Origin: Sthenelais limicola
Lineage: Eukaryota > Annelida > Polychaeta > Phyllodocida > Sigalionidae
DNA length: 64,000 nt
Direction: 5' to 3'
Assembly (NCBI GenBank): GCA_942159475.1
Contig: OW804096.1
Coordinates: 107,854,194 to 107,918,193 of the forward strand
Under the pieces are notes generated by a model. That model was not told the DNA's origin. It saw nothing but the letters and a program-made list of their open reading frames with translations, and made no database searches. Position numbers and translations under genes: made by a program. Position 1 is the stretch's first letter; the number at the start of each line of letters is the position of its first letter. This document shows positions 23,001 through 35,800 of this stretch, piece by piece.

Positions 23001-24952
23001 TTTTATTTGCGTGTCCGCTATGAAATATGGTTACAGTACCATCCCATGCTGGTCCAAACGGGAGAATTATTTGTGTATTTATACATATATATGTGTTTCT
23101 ACCGCCCATTATTGGTATGAAAATATATCATTGCTGTGGCATTTGTGGATGGTTGATGGGAAGGAGAAGCTTTCGATTCGTTTTGCCAACCATCACTCAG
23201 ACGAAACGCGCCTATTATGTAAAAATATTACCCAGTTGTTTTGGGTGGTCCAAAGTTATATCACGCGATCCATCAATTCATCCCTATTCCCCTGATCAAG
23301 TCCATGTGCCTAATTGTGGGTTTCACTGTCATTCTAATGTTTATAATTTACAATTGTTATGAAGTCCAATTCACTTGGTTTCATTTCTGGCTAAAAGGTA
23401 ATCTATTATTCGCAGCTCCCCACACAACATGTCTGTGCAGGATCCTGCAGTATGGTGTTGTGTGGTATAAACTGACGAAACCAAATCGGCGCAGCAGCGA
23501 ATAAAGAAATTATTGTACCTTGGCATGTTGGTGAGAAAACCCCGCAATTAATGAACGATTGGAACAGTTGGAAATTAACCGGCAATAGATCGTTGCTAAT
23601 GATAAATAAATGCTTTGCTGATAACTCTACTTAGTTGATATGACAACTCATCTACTTTTCTTCCATGTGTCAAACACAATTTGATTGTGATAGATATCTC
23701 CTCAGAGATAAGAAATAGAGGCGGGCTTTCTTGGCCTCGTTAAGGTTCACATTTATTAATAAATAAAGAGATTCGGGCTATCACACGCCAAGCAGCGCCA
23801 TCGAGGTCTGGTGTGGGAAGCTAAATTAGCTTCTGGTCGGTTTTAAGATGGGCTAGATTCGGGAAAGAGGTATTTTGCCAATATGGAAACACATAAACAA
23901 TTGCATTACTAGCACGTGAGAATTGTATGTTAATAACATTTTAAAATACAGTCACATGTACGAATACTGAACATGATGTGTAGAACAGAACAAGTAATGG
24001 TTAAGGCATAACATCATCATAGAAATCTATCGGTTTTTAATTTCGATTCATTGTAATATGTTTACACGCTGTTTTCGCATACATGTACGATGTGGTGTGT
24101 TGATATCTATAGAATGAGGAACAGTTCTGTCCAACTCTCTTTATATAAATACCATCTGAAGAAGAAAACCGATATCAAAGCTATTCCTTTGGATGGAATT
24201 CCTCATATCGAAGCGCTGAAGTTATTAATGGATATTGGAGAGGTGAATGTAAAGCGCTATGTATGCTTTGATCGAGTTTTACTGTCTAGTGGGAGAGGGA
24301 ACAACATTGAGCAGCCACACTCCAATCTGTTCTACCCACGCTCGCGAAGAGCGTTTGCTTGCCGAAAAAATACCTGTGTCAGTCAGTGAGAATAGATGGA
24401 ATTGACTGACCTTGTCTTGTAAGTCGCTAAAGTGATAGATCGACTTGATATAAAATTCATTACATTCTATGTACATCTTCTTAGGAGGGTGATGGATAAT
24501 ACTGTTACCTAATGGGGACTTCATCACATTGTATAAGTCAGCCCTCTCCACCTCATTATTTTCAATGATATCCTATCCTATCTTTCTGCTTATCATTGGC
24601 ACACATTACTTCAGGATGGAGGGTACAAGACTTATTCATCTATGGGCGATAGAGATTAATGTTTTATCTCGTAGGAGAAGTCAGGCTATTTTGTGGGCTC
24701 GGGGCAGGGGAATTGCCAAACTCGGGATAAACTATACCAGAGTCTCGATTTCCCTCGTAAAAATCATAGTCTATGCACTAAAGTGATAGGATTCGGATTC
24801 TAGCCCATGTAACGGTTAGATAGGAGGCTATAGTATCCACAATGTCCTATAACTTGAATATAAAAGGTTTTTGTATTTGTATTTATTTATTCAGTCGCAT
24901 TTTGTCCCATAGAGACAACCTACTTGAAAAATCAATATGTAGTGGGTCCGCT

Positions 24953-24969
24953 TATATATATATATATAT
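24953..24969. repeat. TA dinucleotide microsatellite
   Basis: About eight TA units in a row; a simple repeat. Confidence 0.8.
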
Positions 24970-25172
24970 CGTATTTTTATTCTGGTCCATTCATTCAATC
25001 AGTTACATCATCCAGAAATTAGGAAGGTGACCTCTGCCATAGCAGGTCTACCAGGTTCTTCCTAAATAGTTCGATTATAATTCATTAATTCATTTATAAG
25101 AACAATATAGTGATGTGAACAATATTACGTCTGGACCATTGCCAAAATACATATCAACAATTTTAGAACCCT

Positions 25173-25187
25173 CCCCCCCCCCCCCCC
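25173..25187. repeat. Poly-C run
   Basis: Fifteen consecutive C. The length may be inexact because of homopolymer sequencing error. Confidence 0.75.
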
Positions 25188-25639
25188 GGCTCATTAATAG
25201 TTAGGTTTTATAGCCTTTCTTAGAAGTATTAAACCATGTCCTTCATTGTCCTTTCCATGATTGTCTTTTCCTTGAGTGTTCGTACTATCATTGATAGTAT
25301 TGTTCATTTTCTCTGCTGTCTCTAGTTAAGTAATTTCACCATATAGAACCAAACCCTGAACCCGAATACTTAATTCCTAAGACATAATAATAAACAGTAC
25401 ATGCAACGATCATAATATGTATGTCATACTAAATTGTTATGATGGTGGAGCTACCGTTATATCGGTCTTTAAATTCTAAGGACTTGTTTGCGTTATTTGC
25501 AGGTTGATTTTCACAAACCTGATACTTCTCATAATTCACACAGTCTCAATTTGGATTAAATTCTTCCCAGCATAACTCAACGAGCACTCTAACACATCTA
25601 TGTACTCGCAATCCTTACTCAAACACCATTACACCATTA

Positions 25640-26040
25640 CGCTTGACAACATCGACGTCCCTGCCGTATCAACACCTAGCGGCAGCGAAGGGCACTTCTA
25701 CAAGAGCCGGACGCAATAAGAAATTCCGGCCAGTTCCGACAGGGGGCGACATACAATCATGCATGAAGACACCCTCCTGCGAACGGTAGGCGAAGAGTAG
25801 ACCTCCTTCGCAAGGGGATCCAGCCTGGGCTTGACACTACGGACTTGGGCTGCTCGCGGACCAAGATTCTTCTGTTGTTCAAATCAAGCATGACTACTAA
25901 TGTTGCATTTAAACCTGTGATACTCTTGAGTTTAATAAAACTCAGTGCATACGAATAACTCTTTTGTCTGGTTTTCTTTTTGCGACACTTTGACTCGTGA
26001 CCCCCCCCCCCCCCCCCCCCCAAATCTGCGGTTCACTACA
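25640..26040 (+). repeat. LTR (right part) of a second retrotransposon
   Basis: The right edge is clear: GCGGTTCACTACA at 26,028-26,040 has the same CACTACA terminus as the first element and is followed after one base by TGGTGCC, a primer-site start. A polyadenylation signal AATAAA lies at 25,934-25,939, as expected for the R region. Composition rises in GC from about 25,620. The left edge is not visible. TGTAGTG at 24,939 would be a matching inverted terminus but would imply an LTR of 1.1 kb. A run of 21 C (26,001-26,021) interrupts the region close to its end. No second LTR was found in the window. Confidence 0.5.
25934..25939 (+). promoter_or_regulatory. Polyadenylation signal in the second LTR
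   Basis: AATAAA sits about 100 bp before the LTR end, where R-region transcripts would be cleaved. Assignment depends on the surrounding LTR call. Confidence 0.45.
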
Positions 26041-26041
26041 T

Positions 26042-26055
26042 TGGTGCCATGTACC
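26042..26055 (+). promoter_or_regulatory. Primer-binding site of the second LTR element (degenerate tRNA-His type)
   Basis: TGGTGCC follows the LTR end after one base and is identical to the first seven bases of the tRNA-His-type site at 7,952. The bases after it differ, so the tRNA is either different or the site is mutated. Confidence 0.45.
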
Positions 26056-26108
26056 AAGGGTCTGAGTAGGGGATAGGCCTGAAAGGATTGCCTCCCATCC
26101 ATGGAACG

Positions 26109-26597
26109 ATGAGTTCCAAGGATGGAAACCCTAACAAGGGCATACCTGATGCTAAGGCAGCATCGGGAAAAAAGGCTGTGATGGCTTCGCGAGCCTTAGT
26201 AGACCTGTTTTTGGATAGAAGACAGGGTGTACAAGAGTACGCTGATAGGGCGATACAGGACTTAGATGTGACGATTTGCTGTGCACTTGAAGTACACAAC
26301 GCAGGAGTGAAAATCAAAGATGGTCTTCGTAACGGGATACAGGACTTAGCAGAACCAGTGAGGTTGAGAAGCCTTGCTGAGTTAACTGGAGCACTACTTG
26401 CGAAAGTACCACAAGTCGATACAGGAAACATAGTTGACAAAGTGGGAGCACCAGAAAAGGTGACGCAAGAGGAAGAGGAGGAACAGTTTTGAACTCCACC
26501 TCATGTGCAACCTTCACCAACAAAAAAATTGCCTATTGTGATTAAAAAGCATAAGAAGAGCGAAATTTGTACCTCAAGGAAGGATAACAATGTATAG
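26109..26597 (+). pseudogene. Gag-position ORF of the second LTR element, with an in-frame stop
   Basis: The first ATG of the frame is at 26,109, 53 bases after the primer site; 127 codons lead to a TGA at 26,490-26,492. The same frame then stays open for another 34 codons, rich in Pro and Lys, to a TAG at 26,595-26,597. This suggests that a once longer protein was cut by a nonsense mutation. The predicted protein is mostly helical and charged (DLFLDRRQGVQEYADRAI, then LAELTGALLAKV) and ends in a Glu run. I recognise no capsid core, zinc knuckle or protease. By position after an LTR and primer site it corresponds to the ORF at 8,036-8,605, but the two show no obvious sequence similarity. No pol domains follow, so the element is 3'-truncated or heavily decayed. 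Confidence 0.45.
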
Positions 26598-29500
26598 TAT
26601 TTAACATTAAGTAACACAATATATAATCTACTTGACAGAAGTGAAAGGGATAATCTATAAAATTTAACAATATACCATTCGGACTTTTCGGATGTTGATT
26701 GGAACATACATCATATACTAGGTAGATCAGTCTTTGAAACTACATTTTTAGATACATGTTATACATCGAATATTCCGGATTGTATGATACTGCCTAGGCC
26801 TCAGTGTGGTGGAGTACTATTGGTGAACATAGATAAATAGAATGTATAGATGCAAGTATTATATGTCTGTCTACATCTTTGGGTTACAGCTTCTATGTTA
26901 ATCTAGCTATCAACCAAACATACATCTATCGCGTATAAACTTATGGACTATTCCAGAACCATGGCCCGAATGACGTATTTCTAAGGTTCAAAGGCAGCAA
27001 TTGGATATTTTCATTTAATGTTGACGATCAAAAAAATATTTTATATATCTCTTCTAACAACAGGCCGTTGTGTGTTTATTAACAAAACAAAACCATACAG
27101 CATGACCTAAATGTTTGTTTTCTCTTCTCTCTTTGAAAAATGATTTCATGCCAGAGGAAAATATAAATCCAGGGTTCATTTCCCTCCTAAATCTACGCAT
27201 ACGTTATTGAAAGTGAGAAGTCTCCATTTCAAGCTCACGGGGTTTTTATGATTATATGTTTTATTTATTCTTCGCGTGTTTTATGATAATGTTGAGACCT
27301 GGTTGATTTATCCAAAGGGCATAGGTTCGGCTAGGAAACTTCCATTAGCCCTTTCGTGTATATACTTGAAAGCTTGTATAGAGCCTTTGCCATTTGAAGT
27401 CTTTCTAGGCTTTATTGGTCTTTAAAACGGTGCGCATGACTCCATACTTGCAAATGTTACTCAGGTAACAGAAAGCACTAGCTTTGAAAGTCTGTCTACA
27501 AAATATGACTTCGCAATGGAGCTATTTACAAAGTACACATAATGCCCCTGATATCTATATCCTCCAATTTCCTATATATTAACAGTACCATTTAACACCT
27601 CTCATGATATTAATGTGGGAGAGGGTTGTTCTTCATTTTGTGATATTTATATTCTGTACTCCATAGTTTACACCACCAAAGCCTATGAGAATATCCTTTC
27701 AAACATCAGGTGGAAAGCCGTCCATTTATAATCGAAACATCATTTTTACACCACCTTCTGGGTCAGGCGAAACTGACGGACTGAAGATACAACAAGACGT
27801 GACAGAGATGGAGAGTATGAAGGGGGATGCATTGCTCGCTTCACCACCATTTCTCTCTGATGTCCCTGGGTGGGGAGGTTGGCGGTGACACTTAGCCGTC
27901 CAACAAGTTTCTGCCCGAGTCCAGTTGTCAGCCAATATTGACTAAACATGCTCATCGTGCTTGCTTCCAATAATTGACTCCCTAATGTTGTTTCCTTATG
28001 ACATGGCTGAAACTACCAGGGGACAGTCAGCGTTTGCCCATCATTGCACATGGATGTATGTATTCCCATGCGTTTTGATGTCCTGTTATGTTCTATGAAA
28101 GGGTGTGTTTACCTCGTTGGTGATAGAAGGCATAATTCCACCGTCCAGACCAAAATCTATACCAAGGCCTTCGGCGAATGGAATTAAATCGGTATCATTT
28201 GTATTGCGAGGAACATTTATATGTGTATTGATTCCTAGAATTAATTCCGGCAACCCACATGGATACTATTATCATTATTCTTTCCTACTTCCATTTTCTT
28301 TAAAACAAATAGGGAGTTTAGTCTCTTATCAATACTGTATCGTTGAATGAAGTATCAACGAAGGTTTACAATATAGCAATATAGCAGCCCCTACTTCACC
28401 CGAGAGTGTACTACCTTGTTCTTTTGTAGTAGATTACCATATGAATAATCAAAGGGAATCATTTCCGTCGAAATTTTCATAAGGGGGAAAGTAATCACGA
28501 ACAGCTGCTCTTCATAATTTCATGTCTAGCAAACATTTTATCCCCCATCTTTATTACGCATTAATGATGAGCATTTTAAAGCACTGAATGTCTGCGCAAT
28601 ATGGCTTTGGAAAACCTGTTCTCATTCACATAATTACCCTTATTGTTCTGCAAGGAGAAGACTCGATTCATGTTTCTCCTTAGTATAGAAAAAGCAAAGA
28701 AAAATGACATTCTCATCGCCATCTTTCCCACAGCGGCTGCAGACGCATCAACTGGCGTGGCAGAAGCAGCAACGGTCGTCTCTTCTAATGTGCAAATGCA
28801 TTAAAATCTACCTCTGGCGCTTGGGAAGTTGTCCACTTGATGCAGTTCCCTGTAACAACCGGTGGGGTTGGATTGCATGTGAAAGCTTACGTCCTCCTGA
28901 CCCAAGTAAACATTAGAAGATTTAACCACGAGAAGAACCAAAGAGAACGGGGTTGACAGACATGATAGCGCTTACTTTTATAGCGGAAATCAATACAGAG
29001 CGTGATATCAGAAGCTCGGGATCTTTTAACCGTTTCTCCTTTTTTTGTTTTTAGACCCCCAGTGTTTGGTTGAGTTTTAATTGAAGTTCATCTGAGAGAG
29101 CGAGAATGAGACAGAGAAATGAAGATTTCTCAAACAACAGGTGTTAGGTCTCGTTTCCTCTCTTCGTTCAGCAACAGGAGACCCTGGCCCAGAATTTGGC
29201 AACGACACGATACGCAAGGCAGGGTCTTGAAAATATACCCGTCCTTGCTATGATAGGCGATATGGTTCCTGAAGTATGGATCCATTTTCTTTAAAAGGGT
29301 CGAATACTTGGACCTGAGCTGATGATCATTTGATACAAAATGCTGCATGTTCAGTTTAAAATTTTGTTTATTCTGTAACATCTTTATACGAGTTGTATTG
29401 TTCTCAGAGCTAAAAGAATTTCTCAAAGGAAATAGCAATATATAATGCTAACGGTGTATATATTATATAGTATGTATCGTAATCATACAATCAGTTAAGC

Positions 29501-32500
29501 CATTAATATTAGCTACCGTTGAGTATCGTCTTACCGTTGACAATCCATAGATTTCCAATGATATACAAACTAGGCTAAAGAGAATTGAGAGTTCACGAGC
29601 AACCTAATAAATAATTCAATCTGCATAAATCACTGTATCTAGTAGCTCCACGATCGTTATTGGTTTCAAATATATTTGCATTCTGCTAAAAAAACTACAT
29701 CCCTCTTGCTCCTCTTCTTAGAGATAGTAGATGTATCTTCGACATCACAGTTTGTGGTTAATCATTGCTCCATAGTTTACCTTATTAATACACTTGCTGC
29801 CTAATATAATGCAACACTTGACAACCTGGTTCCTAGAACGTAAATTAGCCATACAGAGTCCTTGCCTACATTCCAACATGTCGAGTGGCCTACAGTAAGT
29901 GCGGACCGAGGTGTTTCCGAAGTTGACCTGGCCACTACTAACTACTGTCATTCATCCATACATCATTGATGATCGTTCAAGCCTCGTGTACAGCACCCTA
30001 TCTCAATTATTAACCAGCACACTTTTCTTCCTCGCAAGATGTAAGTATTGGCTCAGAACTTTAAGGCACTAAACCAATAAGTCTACTCTCGAGTAACGCA
30101 ATTTATCACATTCCAACATACATACTTGAAGAAAAACCTTGCGCAAATGATGACAGGTTTTTCCTTTTCAAGGATAATATCAGCTGGGAAGGCGAATTAT
30201 GGTTGGAATTGTGTCTCAAGTAATGAATGGCTCCATACTGTTTTTTAATAAAACGACTCTACCAAAGGTCTCTATGTGGTATGAAGTCCGACACCTGTTT
30301 TTCTCCAGCTAATATGGGTATCAATCAAAATACAATCAATGAATTGAATTTTATTTCTTCTTACATCATAAAATTCACATTTCTGAAGCATCAGGAATAG
30401 ATTGTATTTCATAGTGGGAGGCCAAATGAATAATCCATGACAGATTATAAAGACTAAAAGGGTTCAGATTACGAGAAGGAAGGATATTGGGTGGAAACGA
30501 AACTAGAATTTAATTAGCATTAAGGTATCCGGGGTCCCATCATTTCTCCGAGGGATGAATCATGTGCAATGAACATTGATGGTACGTTAAAATTTTAATG
30601 TCCTTTCGCTTTGGGGATGTCACTATAGAAGTCTTTTCCCACCCTCAAAACTGCCTCGATATAGGTTCTCATATAACCTACTGCCTTTGTTGGCTTGGGT
30701 TTTGGATTTATCTTTTACTGCAGATTCGTGATTCAGTAATCGTAGACATTATATATTGGGTCAATTGAATCCCCACAAGGGGACATTGTATTCCGGGTAT
30801 AAACAAGAGTAAAACAAAATATAATACTATTCAGTCCCCGGTTATACTTTAAAGATCAGATTTGTTTTATTTCATTTAAGGCCAATATATTTAAACAGTT
30901 CAAGTGTAAACACGTGTCCGTCATGGATTATCCCAAGCGTTTTGTTTTGAGTTCCCAAATCTGAAGGCAAAAATCTAACACGTGACCTGTTGAAATTACA
31001 GATAATCTTGAAATACACAGATACATACATACTAATTTATTTTACATCTTACGTGGATTGATTAATATCATTGAGTGAGCCATCTTCAGTATTGACTTTT
31101 GGATAATGTAGGTGTAGTTAATCCAAAGCTTGATTTCATGATTTATTAATTTGACACAGGTCTGTTTACTTACCATTTCGATATAAACGATTCCAATATC
31201 AATTATATCTGTATTAGTTATATTAATTTCTTTCAAGATTCCCTAAATATATCGAAGCAATGGGAATAATGTTCTATAATACGGAGTAATGTAAGGCAAG
31301 CTCATTCAATACTAATTAAGCATTATACCTTCACTAATGACATACTATTCCTAACTGGGAGATACATTCGGGTATCAATGGCATGAATGGATTACCGACT
31401 TAACATGTAGGACACCTGCGTTCAAAGGAAAGGTTTCCCATTGAATTCTTTGTCACTACACGTTTTGTTTTCCACCAAGGGAAATATCTACTCATGCTTA
31501 GTCAACTTCATGGCGTGAAGGGCCATAGCCCTTGCCAGTAATTTATACAAACACTCCTATTTTTAAATGGAAGTGTCCTAAACATGTGTCTCCAACGTCT
31601 GGCGCACTAGTATAGACAGATCTATTTTGCCTAGCCAGCAGTAAACAGAAATATGAATTAAAAAATAATGCATGTTTTATATGGATGTGTGCCAAAAAGT
31701 ATTGATATATTTCACAACTTCAAGCATACATCCTTTTCATTGCCAAGGCATTATCATTTTCCCTTCTTTACGTTTAGTCATTTTTAATTATTAATCTTTA
31801 TTCAGCACAGACTTAAACTTTCACTGTTCTCAGTCTAGTATAGATGACAAAAACGTTATCGAACATCATAGGAGCAATGCATATATTCCTTGATTACAAA
31901 TATTTTATCATCAAATTACTAAGTGTGAGTATAATTATGTATTATATATATATACATTTCGCAAATAGTATACTTAGTAAATCTTAGCACAATAAAATCA
32001 TTTTCTTTCATGATATATGATTTTTGTAACAGTGTAGATAACAAAATATACATCATTACTGCATGCACACCTGGACATACGAGAGAAGTCGTTGGCTTGG
32101 GAAATTATCATTTTATTGAAGAAAATTATGTAAGTATTTGAGTAATAATAGCTAATGAAATATAATATAATGCAAAATATTAATCAATAATAATACAAAA
32201 ATAAAATTTAAAATGTGAGGGAGGAGTAGAATTTAGGATATGTATGGAATATCCTTAGAAAGAGGGAAGAGGAGGGTGGGACAGAATAGGTGCGTGTGGG
32301 TGGCACCGTGGACTGTGTGAGAGTGAGGAAGAGGAAGCGGAAGGATGCTGGAGAGAGGAAGGGGTGTGTGAGGTGTTATGGGAAGGTTTGTAATGTTGGG
32401 GGTGGCACCAATGACCCTTCATAGGGCCTATGAATCGACCATCAGCGCAAGCGCATGCCTTATCATAACAATCAACTCAGTGGGTTTCAACAAATAATAA

Positions 32501-32594
32501 TCATTCATCATAGCCAAACCTACATTTTAGAGACAATTTAGAGATGAACTGTCTTTGGATACAAGAGAAACCTAAATATCAGTTATATGTTAGT
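26598..32594. other. Intergenic/intronic stretch, no gene supported
   Basis: AT-rich DNA without recognisable genes. Exon-like patches at 27,685-27,888 and 28,704-28,916 have open frames but no known motif. A purine/G-rich stretch lies at about 32,216-32,405. Confidence 0.5.
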
Positions 32595-32836
32595 TTCATC
32601 TATATTCCTACTGCATTGAAACAATGCTGAACTGCAAGCGAATTGTGCAGTATATTCATCTTTGATTCCTACTGCATGAAACAATGCTGAACTGCAAGCA
32701 GATTGTGCGTACATTCATCCATGATTCCTACTGCATGAAACAATGCTGAACTGCAAGCGGATTGTGCAGTACATTCATCCATGATTCCTACTGCATGAAA
32801 CAATGCTGAACTGCAAACTTATCATGTAGTATATCA
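32595..32836 (+). repeat. 60-bp minisatellite, four units
   Basis: Units begin at TTCATC at 32,595, 32,655, 32,714 and 32,774, giving periods of 60, 59 and 60 bp. The core ACAATGCTGAACTGCAAGC is identical in the first three; the fourth changes at its last bases. The final part of unit four, after about 32,818, is divergent. No ORF runs through the array. Confidence 0.9.
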
Positions 32837-35800
32837 AGTTTTGTCAGGAATCCATGTAACACTCATTTTCATGAGCAACCTTCAACCGAAAAAAACAATT
32901 CAAAATTGGTTCTCCGATAGAATAAAAAAAGTATTATATTTGAAGATCAGCAAAAAAATAATGAGTGAGAACCTGTTTCCAGTGCAAACCTACACTAAAA
33001 TCACTCACATATATGATAATCCCCGATTCTAGACTCATTTTGCAGTTACCCCTCTTGATACTTATTAGCATGCGACCCTTCATTGATACTGTAAAACCAA
33101 TTTTCCGTAATTAGAAATTTACTAAATGGCCTGTCTTGTGTGCGCTGCTGGTCTCGAAATATAGATGCATAAAATAATATTATTTCCTGAAAGGGACTTA
33201 TACTCTTGCCATGTGTTTCGTCTAGAATTACTAGCACCCTGACAAATGTAATGATATCGAATCTTCGTTTAGTCAGCAGTGTCTGCATTCATACATTTAT
33301 TAGAACGCAGTGCATCTTTCCTTCATTTTGAAACCACTCACGTCTCGGGAAAATATTCGCCTGGTTGCCATCCTCCCAGAGCGGGATAAAATGTGGGACA
33401 AAAAGCACCCAGATCATTTCCAAGAGATTTGGACAAATATTAGCCACTAAAATCCAAAACGCCAGCGTACTGTTTTTCGCCATCACTGCGAGTCTTCTAG
33501 AGTGTCAGCTGCCAACGAGCATAAGCGAGATCGGCTGTCTGTCTGCGGCAGATATAATCTGCGAAAAAATAAGCCACAATAAAGTACTTATGATCATTTC
33601 AATCAAGAGCTACTGTCCAAACAATGATCACGGAGAAATCACGTGGGAATGGCGTGTCGGAGAGCCATCCCAGTAAAACTAATTGGAAACCAGACGAGTG
33701 AAGCATCTAGGCCGCATCGTCCTCTCTTGACCGTGAGGTCGTGTTGTGCTCGTTTGAGATGCAAGAGGAAGAGTTGATCAGGAAGGAAGGTCGTTCTCTG
33801 AGGTCAGCGAACTGGCCATGACTGTTGATTCAGGACTTCCAGTTATATCTTTACAACTACTCGTTGATCCACGTCACTATCTTCTAAAATATATATATCA
33901 CTTCCCAAGAAGATGCACCCTAAAACAGCCCCCGAATCCTGTTTCAGTTGTGTCTTCCTGGTGAATGAAGCGTTAGGGGGTATTGCACTAGAGTTTATAC
34001 ATCTAGTGGCGAGATCATCAGTATCTCTTATAGGGTTACAAGTTAGGACATTGGGGTACTCTACTGACAAATATATATATATATATATATCCCTGAGTGA
34101 TTTACTGAACCTGCACTGACAGGCTTATTCCCTTTTTGGATTGTTGTCAGTTACCCCACAGTAACCTAACTTCATTAATTTCTAAGGGCGTGTTTATGCA
34201 ACAGGAGATCTGGAGCAAATACATAATATCCACAATGCTAATGGAGTACCATAGGAGGTCTTCTTTCTAGGGCCGTGGTCTATAGATTTTATCTTTAAAA
34301 TATAAGAAGTAAATAAATTAGCTTATATTCTGATGTAGTCACGACTTCTTTCCCTTTTAATATCTCATTAAATTGAGGAGATTTTGCTATTAGACGTATA
34401 AATCGATATGATTATATATGATTTGCAGACCCGTCCCTTCTATAAGAGGAATAATCGTACCCAGTTTAATCTAAATCCTCCCACGTTTTAATAAGCCTAT
34501 GGCCAAGCATCTATCATGTGTACGGTTTTTCACCCCCCCCTCCCCTACACACACACCACCTCCTTCCATGATCCTATGTGAGTATGGGCTCTGCACTGGA
34601 AATATGATAGTAATTAGTAACATTACTAAAGTGATTTCTGGCTGTCAGTTATTGCCCTTTCCTTTGATAACCAAGTAAACTGTGAATGAACTGTAAATAA
34701 ATGGTGATGATGAGGAATATGTTGTTATCATCATTATTGTTGAACCTTTTATTTCAAATTTATAATTTAGATTGGCGCATCTCTTTCTACTTTGGTTAGA
34801 GTATAAGTTTCCAATACCGATTGCACTTGATCTTACTCCTCCTGTTGCTCAGTACCATAGGCGTCGTGAGTTGCTCGCTTCTATGAATCATGTTTACTCA
34901 AGCTTATCTCTAGTGGAATGATAGGGGGATCCGAGGACGCTTTGATGTGTGCAAAGGCTAGGGGACGATAACCCTATTTGTTCCTCGCTCCATCGAATCT
35001 TAATGATGATGACATTGAAGGGCTTTCTGAATTTTTCAAACATTGATTATTCTGTCATCCCTAATTTGTTTCAGCTGTACTTTTTCGTCCGCGATGGACA
35101 CATGATTACTCCCCACATTCTGTTTAATTCTAGTTAAATTAATCATGTATATTAAAGTATTATGTATACTACTTGCCACGTACATTGCTGAAGTATTCTT
35201 TTGTAATTTTGCTTTCCTATCCCAAGGCTCACATGATGGATGAATGGGCCTATGATTGATGTATCTATTATATTCATTGATGCCCATTAAAAATTATACC
35301 TCGGATCTCCCCCTACATGTAAAATGTGATCTCCATGCGATGGATTATTTTTGCGCTTTCATCACAGTCAAACATCTACTCGGTAGTCCTATTTTATACA
35401 TGATAAAAGGCCTTGATACTTCTATACGACTGACACTATTGTCATATCTGTCTTTTCAGGTAAGCCACGAGCCTCTGTGTGTGTTCGTATATTCCCCTCG
35501 ATCCCAAGTGCCCAGGAGACTGCAGTCATGGTGAGTGTGGAGCCACCCTATCGTCATGCAATCTGCCAGATCCCATCTTGGTCACAATCTACACAAGACC
35601 AACTTTCTATCTCACTCTATTTGGCGACTAATTTGTGATGGTCTTAGTTCAAGCCCAGCGTATTTACCTCGGGTTTCTTCCCATTCCAAATATAATCTAT
35701 CATGTATAGACCGATTCTCCCTTTGAATCGGAAAAGGATATGTCAGTCAGCTATCATTGTAGCATTCATAGTTATCTACATGTGTTAGCTCACGAAACAT

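Larger units (their letters stand above)
14316..25172. other. Long intergenic/intronic stretch, no gene supported
   Basis: Nearly 11 kb without a recognisable gene. The longest frames (for example about 22,179-22,535 and 23,027-23,362) show no motif and are mirrored by frames on the other strand. The stretch contains a G-run cluster at about 20,072-20,099, a TA microsatellite at 24,953-24,969 and a faint tRNA-like patch at 18,597-18,650 on the minus strand. No splice-bounded exon with known homology was seen. Confidence 0.5.

Noticed and set aside
24939..24950. TGTAGTGGGTCC as the left terminus of the second LTR
   Set aside because: It would fit as an inverted terminus but implies an LTR of 1.1 kb spanning unrelated-looking AT-rich DNA; without a second LTR it cannot be tested.
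27685..27888. Exon-like acidic ORF (67 codons)
   Set aside because: No family recognised, open frames on the other strand too, and no convincing splice sites at both ends.
28704..28916. 70-codon ORF after an acceptor-like pyrimidine tract
   Set aside because: No known motif; a single splice-like site is expected by chance in this much DNA.
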